The position numbers and the translations under genes are program-made. Shown piece after piece: positions 9,117 through 17,333 of a DNA stretch of 64,000 nucleotides. Every line of letters starts with the position of its first letter. Position 1 is the first letter of the stretch. The DNA comes from Bacillus sp. REN16 (GTDB lineage: Bacteria; Bacillota; Bacilli; Bacillales; Bacillaceae_L), in NCBI RefSeq assembly GCF_020731355.1, contig NZ_JAJFZK010000008.1:1-64000 (forward strand), written 5' to 3'. The notes below the pieces were generated by a model. The model searched no databases and had not been told where the DNA came from. It saw only the letters and a list, made by a program, of their open reading frames with translations.

Positions 9117-9175
9117 AGGTGCCAAACTCTTAGTAAAGTTAAACGTTAATGCAATGGGAATATGGCATCATTTTT
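9117..9175 (+). repeat. Degenerate copy of dispersed palindrome
   Basis: AGGTGCC...AACGTTAATGC...TATGGCATCATTTTT keeps the outline of the palindrome family, including the TTAAT core and final T-run, but with many mismatches. It may still act as the terminator of the 8617 gene. Confidence 0.5.
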
Positions 9176-9223
9176 GGAAACTAAAAAAGTAATTAACAAT
9201 AATGATAAATTAGGGAATGTATG

Positions 9224-9439
9224 ATGGCAATGATGGATGAAAAAAGAAAAGAATTGCATGATCTAATAACTGCTGCTCCATCGGAAAAACTAAAGGAACT
9301 TGAAGGGCTTATTAGAATTCTTACATTAATTCCGGAAGAAAAACCAACTGAAGAAGAAATGAAGATTATAGAGCAGGCTGAAAAAGAATTTGAAAATGGT
9401 GAAACCTATTCTTTTGAAGCAGTCTTTAGAGACGAATAA
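9224..9439 (+). CDS. Small acidic hypothetical protein
   Basis: 71 residues, helical, very Glu-rich, ending NGETYSFEAVFRDE. AGGGA at 9212-9216 supports the ATG at 9224 (another in-frame ATG lies at 9221). The shape, an N-terminal helix pair plus an acidic tail, resembles small antitoxins or prevent-host-death-like companions, but no toxin gene follows. Downstream sequence to 9680 holds only short open frames. The function is unknown. Confidence 0.5.
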   Translation: MAMMDEKRKELHDLITAAPSEKLKELEGLIRILTLIPEEKPTEEEMKIIEQAEKEFENGETYSFEAVFRDE

Positions 9440-9680
9440 TAATCGGGCTAGAATAGGAAATACGGAGTCCTTTTAAGATCATAGACGATAAACTTGTCGT
9501 GGATGATGTTGTAAGTAGGGCTAAGTATACAAAAGAATATAATTAATGACAAAGCATAAATAGTGCGGAATGTGTTAAAAGTGCAAAAATAAATGAAGAA
9601 AGACAGATGTGTTTATTTCTCGAATTATTTGCATGTGGTATTATGTGATTAAACATACTCTAGGTGAGTGGGGGATTGCC

Positions 9681-10157
9681 ATGGAGATAAAATGGGAAGA
9701 AGTTAGCTGAACAAATTTTGAGGCGTTTATGTTCCATGCTTTGGGACAGGCTGGGTTTAGAAACAGAGAATGGCATGGAGAAGGCGGAAGTGACAGAGGA
9801 CGGGATATTGTTGCTTATACATATGAAGAATTACCATTTAAACTGGGCTATGAAAGAAAATGGGTTTTCCAGTGTAAAAAGCGGAAGAAAATGCCAAGTT
9901 TAACCGAAATCACCAATGATATGATAAAAGCTGCTAGTCATAAGCCTGACTTTTGGGTATTGGCTTTATCTTTCAATCCAACATCAAATCAAATGGATAC
10001 AATATATTCAAATGCTGGATTGTACCTTGATAAAACCAAGTGTCGAATAATGATTTTAGCTGAAATAGAAGAAATCATTAATAGTAATCCCAATTTAATT
10101 AATGTTTTATATCACGGTAAACTAAAAAAAAGGGATGATAATGATGCCAATCTTTGA
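9681..10157 (+). pseudogene. Mrr-type restriction endonuclease-like gene with in-frame TGA
   Basis: From ATG 9681 the frame reads MEIKWEEVS, then TGA at 9708-9710, then continues in the same frame through TNFEAFMFHALGQAGF. The body contains GGSDRGRDIVAY and WVFQCKKRKK, the D...QxK catalytic core of Mrr_cat nucleases (PF04471). A TGG Trp codon is the simplest ancestral state at the stop. A start at ATG 9729 would leave a 142-residue protein that still has the catalytic core, but that ATG has no clear Shine-Dalgarno. The 3' end overlaps the next gene. Interrupted gene, or a truncated product through internal initiation. Confidence 0.65.
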
Positions 10158-10656
10158 TATACGCTATAATTCGAAATTGGAAGAAGTAGAGTTAGTTTAT
10201 CCAAATGGAAAAACTGATGTTTTAGCTACGGACTCACCAACAGAACCAATAAAATCTCCAGATAAAACTAAAGCGGTATATATTTCCCCTTTAGAGTGGG
10301 AAGCACCGGGTAGTTTATATCTTGTGGATCTAAAAATAGGTGAACAGGAAGAACTAGTTGTTCCCGAGGATGGTTATATACCCAAGAACGTAATATGGCA
10401 GGATGACGAACATGTTTTGGTGATAATTGGTTTTGGTGATGGCACAGTTGCCGTTGGTGGTAATATATACAGTGTGAACATAAAAACGAAGGATAGAGCA
10501 CCAATAACAGAGTATGATGATAATGTTCAAATTTCAGACTTACATTTGGAAGATGGTGTACTTCATTATCGAGGTATTAAGTACAATGATGAAAACTTCA
10601 TGAAATCGGAAATATATACAAACAAAATTGTACTAGATTCTTTAAAAGCCTATTGA
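10144..10656 (+). CDS. DUF4652-like hypothetical protein
   Basis: About 170 residues, beta-rich, with repeated strand-turn units (SPDKTKAVYISPLEWEAPGS, LYLVDLKIGE, VIWQDDEHVLVIIGFGDGT) resembling a partial beta-propeller. The pattern fits DUF4652 proteins of Bacilli, as far as I can tell from memory. There is no signal peptide. ATGs occur at 10135, 10141 and 10144; AAAGGG at 10129-10133 favours 10141 or 10144. The gene overlaps the end of the Mrr-like frame by about 14 bases, suggesting cotranscription. Confidence 0.55.
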   Translation: MPIFDIRYNSKLEEVELVYPNGKTDVLATDSPTEPIKSPDKTKAVYISPLEWEAPGSLYLVDLKIGEQEELVVPEDGYIPKNVIWQDDEHVLVIIGFGDGTVAVGGNIYSVNIKTKDRAPITEYDDNVQISDLHLEDGVLHYRGIKYNDENFMKSEIYTNKIVLDSLKAY

Positions 10657-10673
10657 TTAATCAATAGGCTTTT
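10644..10673 (+). terminator. Intrinsic terminator, perfect 14-bp stem
   Basis: AAAAGCCTATTGAT, TA, ATCAATAGGCTTTT is a perfect inverted repeat overlapping the stop codon of the preceding gene. Symmetry with A-run and T-run means it can work in both directions. Confidence 0.75.
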
Positions 10674-10717
10674 GCGGTTCATGGACTCAATTATTTCTTC
10701 ATTATAAGATTTATCTT

Positions 10718-10758
10718 GGGTACAGAGAATAAATCCATTCATGTACCCTTTTATTTTT
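10718..10758 (+). terminator. Hairpin with T-rich tail
   Basis: GGGTACA pairs with TGTACCC and is followed by TTTTATTTTT. It lies 60 bases after the previous terminator and probably acts as a backup. Confidence 0.5.
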
Positions 10759-10936
10759 CCTTCTTATTGATTTCGTACATCTTTCGCGCTAATTCCTCCA
10801 GGATAATAAGAAAGTAATAATAAATGAGCAATCGAGTGTGAGGTTGTATCAATCCCTATATTTCTATGCATACTTGGTAAAGTGATGATAGTATTGATTA
10901 TAGCTATTCATTTTATTAAAAGGAAGGTTTATCCAT

Positions 10937-11747
10937 ATGATATATTTAAAAAGCTTTAAACTTTCCCCTCACACAGTCAAGAATCCAAATGCCTATCCCA
11001 TACAATGTGTTTAGAAAAATAAGTAGAGAAGTGTTTGTCTTTAATAACATTACAGTTTTGTATGGTAATAATGGTTCCGGCAAATCCACGCTGTTAAATT
11101 TAATAGCAAACAAGCTGAATATTATAGGGGCTGAGGGACTTACGAATAATGCTTATAACCATTACCTGCTAGATTACATGTCGGCTTGTTCATACAGCTT
11201 AGGTGAATATAAGAGTGACGGGGAGTCAGAACGAATACCGGATAATAGTCAGTACATCAAAAGCGAAGATATCTTATATGAGATCAAGAAGATTCAGCAG
11301 GAGGCCGTTCTTAAGGAAGGTTACCTGTATCAACACTCTAAATTGGGGTATACGAAAGGGCAGCTGGAAGAGTTGAAGCATTCTTCACAGATGTACAAAC
11401 AAATCGAGATTATGAAGTTTGCCAATGAAAAGTATTCCAACGGAGAGACATCCATGCAGTTATTTGATGAGTATCTTGCCCCAAATGGATTATACCTGCT
11501 CGATGAACCTGAAACATCTCTTTCACCGACAAATCAAATTCAGTTGGCGGAAGAAATCAATAATCTGGCAAGATTTTTTAACTGTCAGTTTATTATAGCG
11601 ACACATTCTCCGTTTATGTTGGGAATACTGGATGCTAAGATTTATAATCTTGACGCTTCCCTTTTAAGAACATATAGATGGGCTGAACTTGAAAATGTAA
11701 GATTTTTCTACAACTTTTTCAAAGATCGTAAGAAAGAATTTGAATAA
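10937..11747 (+). pseudogene. AAA-family ATPase (SMC/ABC-like) with 1-base frameshift
   Basis: ATG 10937 follows AGGAAGG at 10921-10927 and reads MIYLKSFKLSPHTVKNPNAY before running out of frame to a TAG. The remaining 250 codons continue in the +1 frame with Walker A (LYGNNGSGKSTLLN), Walker B (LYLLDEPETSLSP) and the switch His (IIATHSPFML). Removing one C from CCC at 10997-10999 joins the two frames and gives a full-length protein of about 270 residues. ATG 10989 would start the second frame but has no Shine-Dalgarno. Such small AAA_21 ATPases often sit in defence or accessory loci. Broken gene unless the frameshift is a sequencing error. Confidence 0.75.
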
Positions 11748-12089
11748 TTAACAGAAACAGCTTTGGGCCTTCAGAGTGTAAATTGGCTCAAAGTAAAGAT
11801 AGGAGCTCACCAGCACCCAACGTGTTGCCACATACACTAGGCGCATGTTGAGACGGTATCACAGAAAGGTTTACTATAAGCAGCAGGTCCATAATGTGGA
11901 TTCCTGCTGCTTATATTAAATGGATTCAAAATGCACATTCCGTTGACATGATTCCACGCGCTGATTGGCATTTTTAGCTTGTTATTTATCTGTGGAACAA
12001 ATTGTGAAACAAGAAAATTCGGGTCGTCACTGTGACGTACATGGGCACTCCCACCCACATCCATTGCCAAAATCCAAAAGATGCAAATA
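11748..12089. other. Gene-free stretch with hairpin and protein-like minus-strand frame
   Basis: Contains a strong hairpin (11875-11915) and a minus-strand open frame (11837-12070, 77 codons) whose first 50 codons look protein-like but have no recognised family. No Shine-Dalgarno or start is convincing, so it is not called as a gene. Confidence 0.4.
11875..11915. terminator. 13-bp hairpin, weak terminator
   Basis: TATAAGCAGCAGG pairs with CCTGCTGCTTATA, with an inner TCCA/TGGA pairing in the loop. The tail is only TTAAAT, so termination is uncertain. Confidence 0.45.
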
Positions 12090-12098
12090 TGATATAAT
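12090..12098 (+). promoter_or_regulatory. Extended -10 promoter element
   Basis: TGATATAAT lies 33 bases upstream of the transporter start at 12132. No well-spaced -35 is visible. Confidence 0.45.
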
Positions 12099-12131
12099 TA
12101 TATGTTGATAGATTTTTTAGGAGTTGACATC

Positions 12132-13085
12132 ATGAGATGGATTTTTCAGAAGAAATGGTCAGTTATTGGGATTGCGATTTTTTGTTCGCTCTTGTGGGGA
12201 AGTGCGTTTCCTGTTTTAAAGGTAAGCTATGAAGAGCTGCAAATGTCCCTCGATGATGTGATAGCAAAGGTTGTATTTGCGGGAATACGCTTTTTGCTTG
12301 CAGGTTTGTTGGTCTTAGGATTTTTATTATTTATAAAGCCGAAAAGAGTATTGGTTTCGAAGAGGAATTTTCTGATTCTCCTTTTGCTGGGTGTGATTCA
12401 AACAGCCCTCCAATATTTTTTCTTCTATAATGGATTAGCAAAAGTGTCGGGGATGCAGGGGGCGATTTTATCGACGGTTGGAACCTTTTTCACTGTTATA
12501 CTCGCTCACTATTATTATAAGAATGATAGATTAAATTGGAAGAAATCAATTGGACTATTTGCTGGTTTCGCTGGAATTGTGGTAGCAAACTGGGGGCAAG
12601 AGCTTAAAATGAGTTTTCAATGGGATGGCGAAGGATATATGATTCTAGCGGGACTCACTGGTGCGATTGCAACAATCATGGCCAAGGAACTGTCAACTGG
12701 GATTGATCCATTTGCGATTACCGGATGGCAGTTGAGCCTTGGTGGACTTGTCATGCTTATTATTGGTCTGCCGATGATGGATACAGGATCAATTACGTTT
12801 ACACCATTTGGATGGGGACTATTAATCTACTCTGCTGTACTCTCAGCAGTTGCGTTTGGTCTTTGGTACACGTTGTTAAAATATAATCATGCTGGGGAAA
12901 TTACCATTTATAAGTTTATTGTGCCGGTTTCTGGAACAATCCTGTCAGCCATTTTCATACCGGGTGAAAAATTGAATTTGTTTATTCTAGTGGCTATTGC
13001 CATGGTAGCAATCGGTATTATTGTACTGAATTATCGTGGAAAAGGGAATAAAGTTAGTAAGACAGCGAAAAGAAATGTTTCATGA
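12132..13085 (+). CDS. EamA/DMT-family membrane transporter
   Basis: 317 residues with about ten hydrophobic helices arranged as two EamA repeats. LLWGSAFPVLKVSYEEL in repeat 1 is the typical DMT opening, and QMSLDDVIAKVVFAGIRFLLAG follows. These inner-membrane carriers usually export amino acids or other metabolites. Start ATG 12132 is preceded by AGGAG at 12119-12123; an upstream in-frame ATG at 12102 lacks a binding site. It has its own extended -10 promoter. The substrate is unknown. Confidence 0.85.
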   Translation: MRWIFQKKWSVIGIAIFCSLLWGSAFPVLKVSYEELQMSLDDVIAKVVFAGIRFLLAGLLVLGFLLFIKPKRVLVSKRNFLILLLLGVIQTALQYFFFYNGLAKVSGMQGAILSTVGTFFTVILAHYYYKNDRLNWKKSIGLFAGFAGIVVANWGQELKMSFQWDGEGYMILAGLTGAIATIMAKELSTGIDPFAITGWQLSLGGLVMLIIGLPMMDTGSITFTPFGWGLLIYSAVLSAVAFGLWYTLLKYNHAGEITIYKFIVPVSGTILSAIFIPGEKLNLFILVAIAMVAIGIIVLNYRGKGNKVSKTAKRNVS

Positions 13086-13115
13086 CTAATTTTTGAAAAA
13101 AGGGGAGCTCAAATC

Positions 13116-13616
13116 ATGGATAACAACGATATATTAATTCGGTTAAGATATGCTTTGGAGTTAAAAAATAAAGAAATGGTCGAGATCTTTAATTTTGGTG
13201 GCGTGGAAGTAACGGTACCAGAGGTGATAAAGATCCTTACAAAGACTTACGATGATGATGAAATTGAGAATGAAGACCAAATAAAATGCACTCACAGTAT
13301 GCTGGACTCCTTTTTAAATGGGCTTATTATTTACAAAAGAGGGAAGCAAGAGCCGAAACCAGGACAGCCTAATCCTCCAGAACCTACGCTAAAGACAAGC
13401 GGAAACGTCAATAATCTTCTATTAAAGAAAGTCAAAATTGCACTGGCTTTAACAACTGAAGATATGCTCGATATATTTGATTATGCAGGGTTGCGGGTAA
13501 CAAAAGGGGAACTAGGTGCTTTATTACGAAAAGAAGGGCATAAAAACTATAAAGAATGCGGAGATAATTTCGCTAGAAACTTCTTAAAAGGGCTAGCGGT
13601 CAAATATAGGGGATAG
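13116..13616 (+). CDS. DUF1456 family protein (YehS-like)
   Basis: 166 residues made of two related units: MDNNDILIRLRYALELKNKE... and NLLLKKVKIALALTTEDMLD..., each ending in a helix with xxFLNGL or xxFLKGL. This duplicated layout is diagnostic of DUF1456/YehS. The linker is Pro-rich (KPGQPNPPEP). It is probably a soluble cytoplasmic protein of unknown function. AGGGGAGC precedes the ATG. It lies 30 bases after the transporter gene and may be cotranscribed with it; a terminator follows. Confidence 0.85.
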   Translation: MDNNDILIRLRYALELKNKEMVEIFNFGGVEVTVPEVIKILTKTYDDDEIENEDQIKCTHSMLDSFLNGLIIYKRGKQEPKPGQPNPPEPTLKTSGNVNNLLLKKVKIALALTTEDMLDIFDYAGLRVTKGELGALLRKEGHKNYKECGDNFARNFLKGLAVKYRG

Positions 13617-13636
13617 CGCTGTTAAAGGATGGGAAG

Positions 13637-13677
13637 AGGGAGTCAGGTACTGTTAAATAGTATCTGACTCCCTTTTT
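13637..13677 (+). terminator. Intrinsic terminator
   Basis: AGGGAGTCAGGTACT pairs with AGTATCTGACTCCCT and is followed by TTTTT. It is a typical rho-independent terminator for the DUF1456 gene. Confidence 0.85.
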
Positions 13678-13787
13678 AAATTATTGATTTGAAGAAATAT
13701 GCAATAAAAATATTATTTGGTTTAATAAATATTTATTGAAAAACAATAAAAATTATATTAAAATCAGTATTTAAAGGAGGTATAATT

Positions 13788-15035
13788 ATGGACATTAGCA
13801 ATTTGATTATTGAAAATATTTCTAACCCTCATGAACTGGAGATACTGTATAGAAAGGACCCGAAAGGTTTTAAAAAGTCATTTTCACACGTATGGGAACA
13901 AAATCCTGATTCTAAAGTTCTTGGTGTTTGGCATGAAAGATTGAATTTCAAGGAAACGGCAAATACAGAGAAATCTTCCTTGCTTCAAGAAGGTTTTTTA
14001 TTTATGGGCATTTTAGCCGTTCTGGCCGGGATAAGCACAAGGATCATTTTCCATTTTGTCGAACAGGAAGCCATTGCTCCAATTAACCTGGCTTTTGGTA
14101 TTATTCCCTTTATTGCAGCTTTTTTTGTTTACAATAATACTCCAAAAAAAAGTATTATTTATTGCCTTTTAGTGTTGTTCCTAATTTCCGGGTTTTATCT
14201 TAATACGTTGCCATTAAATTATAAAGACAGTATTATCCTTGTTTATTTACACCTTCCTATATTCTTATGGGTATTGGTGGGGCTCGCATTTACAGGAAAT
14301 GAATATTCAAAAGGCAGTTCAAGATTAGCCTATATTAAATTTAATGTGGAATATTGTATTCTCTACGCAAGTATGGCCGTTAGCGGTATGGTACTAGCCG
14401 CATTAACCATGCAGTTATTTAGCTTTGTTGGCTTAGATATAGAAGACTTCTATTTTAGCAATGTCGTTTTATTTGGTGCTGCCGCGCTCGCTATTGTGGC
14501 TGCATACCTGGTTTCTATGAATCTTAAGCTTGCTAAGAATATTACACCATATATCGCTAAAATTTTTAGTCCTCTTGTCTTGGTCACATTGCTGGTCTAT
14601 CTAATAACGGTTATATGGGTCGGAAAAAATCCATTCTTGGATCGCAATTTCCTGATAGCCTTCAATGGTATACTTCTAGGTGTATTGGTCGTTACCATAT
14701 TTTCCATTATCGAGAGCGACGCAGACGAGAAAAAGAGCATTTCAGATTATATAAATTTTGCCTTAATTGTTCTTGCGCTTATCATTGACAGTGTGGCTTT
14801 GTCAGCCATCGTGTTTAGACTTTCTTCTTATGGGATTACGCCGAATAGAATTGCGGTTTTAGGAGTAAACATACTTATCTGGGCAAATTTAATTTGGATT
14901 ATGCTATCCTATCTGCGTTTTCTGCAAAACAAATCCGGACCTGCAACGATCCAAGATGCCGTCACTAAGTATTTGCCTGTCTACGGACTTTGGGCAGCCT
15001 TCGTTACATTTACCTTTCCTATACTTTTTAAGTAG
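13788..15035 (+). CDS. Multi-pass membrane protein (DUF4153-like)
   Basis: 415 residues. A soluble N-terminus of about 65 residues (NPHELEILYRKDPKGFKKSF) is followed by about 11 hydrophobic helices. The C-terminal FRLSSYGITPNRIAVLGVN block resembles DUF4153 membrane proteins. AAAGGAGG sits just upstream of the ATG, one of the strongest ribosome sites in the window. There is no operon partner. The family assignment rests on that C-terminal block; the function is unknown. Confidence 0.65.
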   Translation: MDISNLIIENISNPHELEILYRKDPKGFKKSFSHVWEQNPDSKVLGVWHERLNFKETANTEKSSLLQEGFLFMGILAVLAGISTRIIFHFVEQEAIAPINLAFGIIPFIAAFFVYNNTPKKSIIYCLLVLFLISGFYLNTLPLNYKDSIILVYLHLPIFLWVLVGLAFTGNEYSKGSSRLAYIKFNVEYCILYASMAVSGMVLAALTMQLFSFVGLDIEDFYFSNVVLFGAAALAIVAAYLVSMNLKLAKNITPYIAKIFSPLVLVTLLVYLITVIWVGKNPFLDRNFLIAFNGILLGVLVVTIFSIIESDADEKKSISDYINFALIVLALIIDSVALSAIVFRLSSYGITPNRIAVLGVNILIWANLIWIMLSYLRFLQNKSGPATIQDAVTKYLPVYGLWAAFVTFTFPILFK

Positions 15036-15051
15036 AAAGGGACTAGTTCTC

Positions 15052-15107
15052 GGAGCCTGACCCCCAGTGGAGTAAAGCTTTAATATGCTGAGATGAGGCG
15101 CCTTTTT
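15052..15107 (+). repeat. Degenerate palindromic repeat copy
   Basis: GGAGCCTGACCCCCAGT...AAAGCTTTAAT...GGCGCCTTTTT matches the dispersed palindrome family in its left arm and core, but the right arm has diverged. It may serve as the terminator of the 13788 gene. Confidence 0.6.
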
Positions 15108-15124
15108 GATGATGTTAAATAAGA

Positions 15125-15312
15125 GGAATTTTTTCCGTTAACTGCAGAATACAGGGTGTTCTGGTTGAAATTAGAGTAGATTTTCCGGTTAATCTAAGAA
15201 AAAACGTTCATTTTCAATTCTTTTGATTAAATAACGGAAATTTTTCCGTCTATTTAAGTACTTTTCAGTTCTATCTCCGAATTAGAAGAAATTTTTCCGC
15301 TTATTTATCAAG
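15125..15312. repeat. Four-unit AATTTTTCCG repeat array
   Basis: Four imperfect units near 15125, 15178, 15236 and 15287 share the form GGAAATTTTTCCG followed by TTA/TCTATTTA, spaced 50-60 bases apart. Each GGAAATTTTTCC is itself a small palindrome. Nothing coding is seen here. It resembles an intergenic repeat of the kind scattered in Bacillaceae genomes. Confidence 0.55.
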
Positions 15313-15396
15313 GGTTTAGTTAATATACCTAGTGAGGGCTGTTCAACCCTAGATAATTTGAACCGCAAAGCTAATAAAAGTTAAAAAACAAACCAA

Positions 15397-15451
15397 AATG
15401 GCCTGTTCCTATTGCACACGTTAGAGTGTACACAAGAGGAACAGGCCAAAA
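15397..15451. terminator. Bidirectional terminator
   Basis: TGGCCTGTTCCT pairs with AGGAACAGGCCA; on the minus strand it is followed by TTTTGG and on the plus strand by AAAATTATT. It lies 8 bases beyond the stop of the minus-strand ATPase gene and ends that transcript. Confidence 0.75.
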
Positions 15452-15454
15452 TTA

Positions 15455-17176
15455 TTATACCAACACAAAATGCCCAGGCTTTATTTCCTGCATTTCATTT
15501 TGACTGAAATCAAAACGAGGCATTTCCGGCATTTCTTGCTTTAGTTTAATCGTCTCGACTGCTGGGTCCGGAACGGGAATGGTCGCGATCAGCGATTTCG
15601 TGTACGGATGAAGCGGGTCGCTGTAAAGCTCTTCACTTTCGGCAAGTTCAATAATTTTTCCCGAATTCATAACTGCCACCCGGTCGCTGATGTGTTTGAC
15701 CATTGAAAGATCATGAGCGATAAATAAGTAGGTTAGCCCTAACTTTTTCTGCAAATCTTTTAATAAGTCCACGATTTGAGCCTGCAAGGATACATCCAAT
15801 GCAGATAACGGTTCATCACATACAATGAATTTCGGGTTCACTGCAAGCGCCCGAGCGATTCCGATCCGTTGTCGTTGACCGCCTGAAAATTCATGAGGGA
15901 ATCGGTCCGCATGTTCTTTTTCTAAACCTACAAGCTCTAATAACTCCTCAACCCGAGCCTTCCGTTCTGCTTTGCTTTTCACTAATTTATGAATATCCAA
16001 GGAATGTCCGATAATGTCCAGTACCTTCATACGCGGGTTTAGTGAAGCATAAGGATCTTGGAAAATAATTTGAATTTCTTTGCGCAATTGTTTCAGTTGT
16101 TTCTTATTTAAACGATTAATCGCCATTCCCTTATAAAGAATTTCGCCTTCAGTTGCATCTTGCAACCGCAATAGCAATCTTCCTGTTGTCGATTTTCCGG
16201 ATCCGGATTCGCCAACGAGCCCAAGTGTTTCACCTGGCTGTATCGAAAAACTAATCGAGTCTACAGCCTTTAATGTTTTTCCGCCGCCGAGCGGATAGAC
16301 TTGTCTTAATTTCCTAACCTCAATTAACGGACGGTCCGGATTGATATCTTCTGGCAGGTCAATCTCACCCTTAGGCGGTTTCTTTTCATCTAACCGAGGC
16401 AGGGCGTTCAAAAGCTTCTTTGTATAGGGATGAGTTGGTGAGGAGAAAATCTTCTCCGTGGTATTTCTTTCGACGATTTCGCCTTTTTTCATGACCACAA
16501 CCCGGTCACACATCCCAGCAACGACGCCTAAATCATGGGTGATTAAGATAATGGATGTGCCGAATTGCTTTTGCATTTTTTTCATTAAACGTAAAATCTG
16601 CGCCTGAATTGTTACGTCGAGTGCAGTCGTCGGTTCATCGGCAATCAATAGCTTTGGCCGGCATGCGAGTGCCATGGCAATCATGGCCCGTTGCCTCATT
16701 CCCCCTGAAAACTCATGCGGGTATTGATTGTATCGCTCTCCGGGATTTTTTATCCCGACTAATTGCAACATTTCAATCGACTCTTGTTTGGCCTCTTTTG
16801 CTGAAAGACCTTGATGTTTGATTAAAACTTCATCGATTTGTTTCCCGACTTTAATCGTCGGATTTAATGAAGACATCGGATCCTGGAAAATCATACTGAT
16901 TTCTTTTCCGCGGATTTTTTCCATTTCACTATCTGTAAAAGTAGAGATCGGTTTGCCATCAAATTCAATGGAGCCTTCTGTCATTAATGCGGGTGGAGAA
17001 GGGAGCAGCTGCATGATCGACCTTGCAGTTACACTTTTCCCGGAACCGGATTCTCCCACAATACCAAGTGTTTCCCCTTTGCGAACATCAAATGTAACTC
17101 CTTTGACGGCTTCGAATACTTCATTATTAGATAGGAAAGAGATATGCACATTGTTGACTGTTAATAATTTTTCCAT
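15455..17176 (-). CDS. Fused double ATP-binding subunit of peptide-type ABC importer
   Basis: 573 residues containing two complete ABC domains in one chain, equal to a DppD-DppF fusion. Each has Walker A (GESGSGKSVTA and GESGSGKSTTG), a signature motif (FSGGMRQRAMIA and [12 protein letters not shown]) and Walker B ([12 protein letters not shown] and FIVCDEPLSALD). It powers import by the permeases encoded divergently at 17334-20270. The start ATG at 17174-17176 has GAGG about 8 bases upstream. The gene is transcribed away from the rest of the transporter, sharing a 157-base intergenic region. It is shorter than the fused ATPase at 32981, lacking the Cys-rich oligopeptide C-terminal extensions. 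Confidence 0.92.
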   Translation of the reverse strand: MEKLLTVNNVHISFLSNNEVFEAVKGVTFDVRKGETLGIVGESGSGKSVTARSIMQLLPSPPALMTEGSIEFDGKPISTFTDSEMEKIRGKEISMIFQDPMSSLNPTIKVGKQIDEVLIKHQGLSAKEAKQESIEMLQLVGIKNPGERYNQYPHEFSGGMRQRAMIAMALACRPKLLIADEPTTALDVTIQAQILRLMKKMQKQFGTSIILITHDLGVVAGMCDRVVVMKKGEIVERNTTEKIFSSPTHPYTKKLLNALPRLDEKKPPKGEIDLPEDINPDRPLIEVRKLRQVYPLGGGKTLKAVDSISFSIQPGETLGLVGESGSGKSTTGRLLLRLQDATEGEILYKGMAINRLNKKQLKQLRKEIQIIFQDPYASLNPRMKVLDIIGHSLDIHKLVKSKAERKARVEELLELVGLEKEHADRFPHEFSGGQRQRIGIARALAVNPKFIVCDEPLSALDVSLQAQIVDLLKDLQKKLGLTYLFIAHDLSMVKHISDRVAVMNSGKIIELAESEELYSDPLHPYTKSLIATIPVPDPAVETIKLKQEMPEMPRFDFSQNEMQEIKPGHFVLV

Positions 17177-17223
17177 ATTGAATAGCCTCTATTTCTAGTA
17201 AAAATATATTCAAATTTTATAAG

Positions 17224-17252
17224 TTGACATCTAGTAATTTCATCACTATACT
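17224..17252 (+). promoter_or_regulatory. Sigma-A promoter for permease/lipoprotein operon
   Basis: TTGACA (17224-17229), a 17-base spacer, then TATACT (17247-17252): near-consensus sigma-A elements about 80 bases upstream of the TTG start at 17334, in the divergent intergenic region. Confidence 0.75.
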
Positions 17253-17333
17253 TTATTTTTGTTACAGGTTTTAATATACACTAAACCACTAGGATTAATC
17301 AATGATAAAGATTTCCGAAGAGGGGGGGATTAT

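Noticed and set aside
9480-9546. Short frame KIIDDKLVVDDVVSRAKY after the small acidic gene
   Set aside because: About 20 codons without start or binding site; perhaps a relic of a lost partner gene but not supportable.
11837-12070. Minus-strand frame of 77 codons with protein-like sequence
   Set aside because: No ribosome site, no family recognised, and it runs through a hairpin; mentioned as gap content only.
15125-15312. CRISPR-like array
   Set aside because: Units are imperfect, AT-rich and palindromic, spacers are not unique in the required way, and no cas genes are near.
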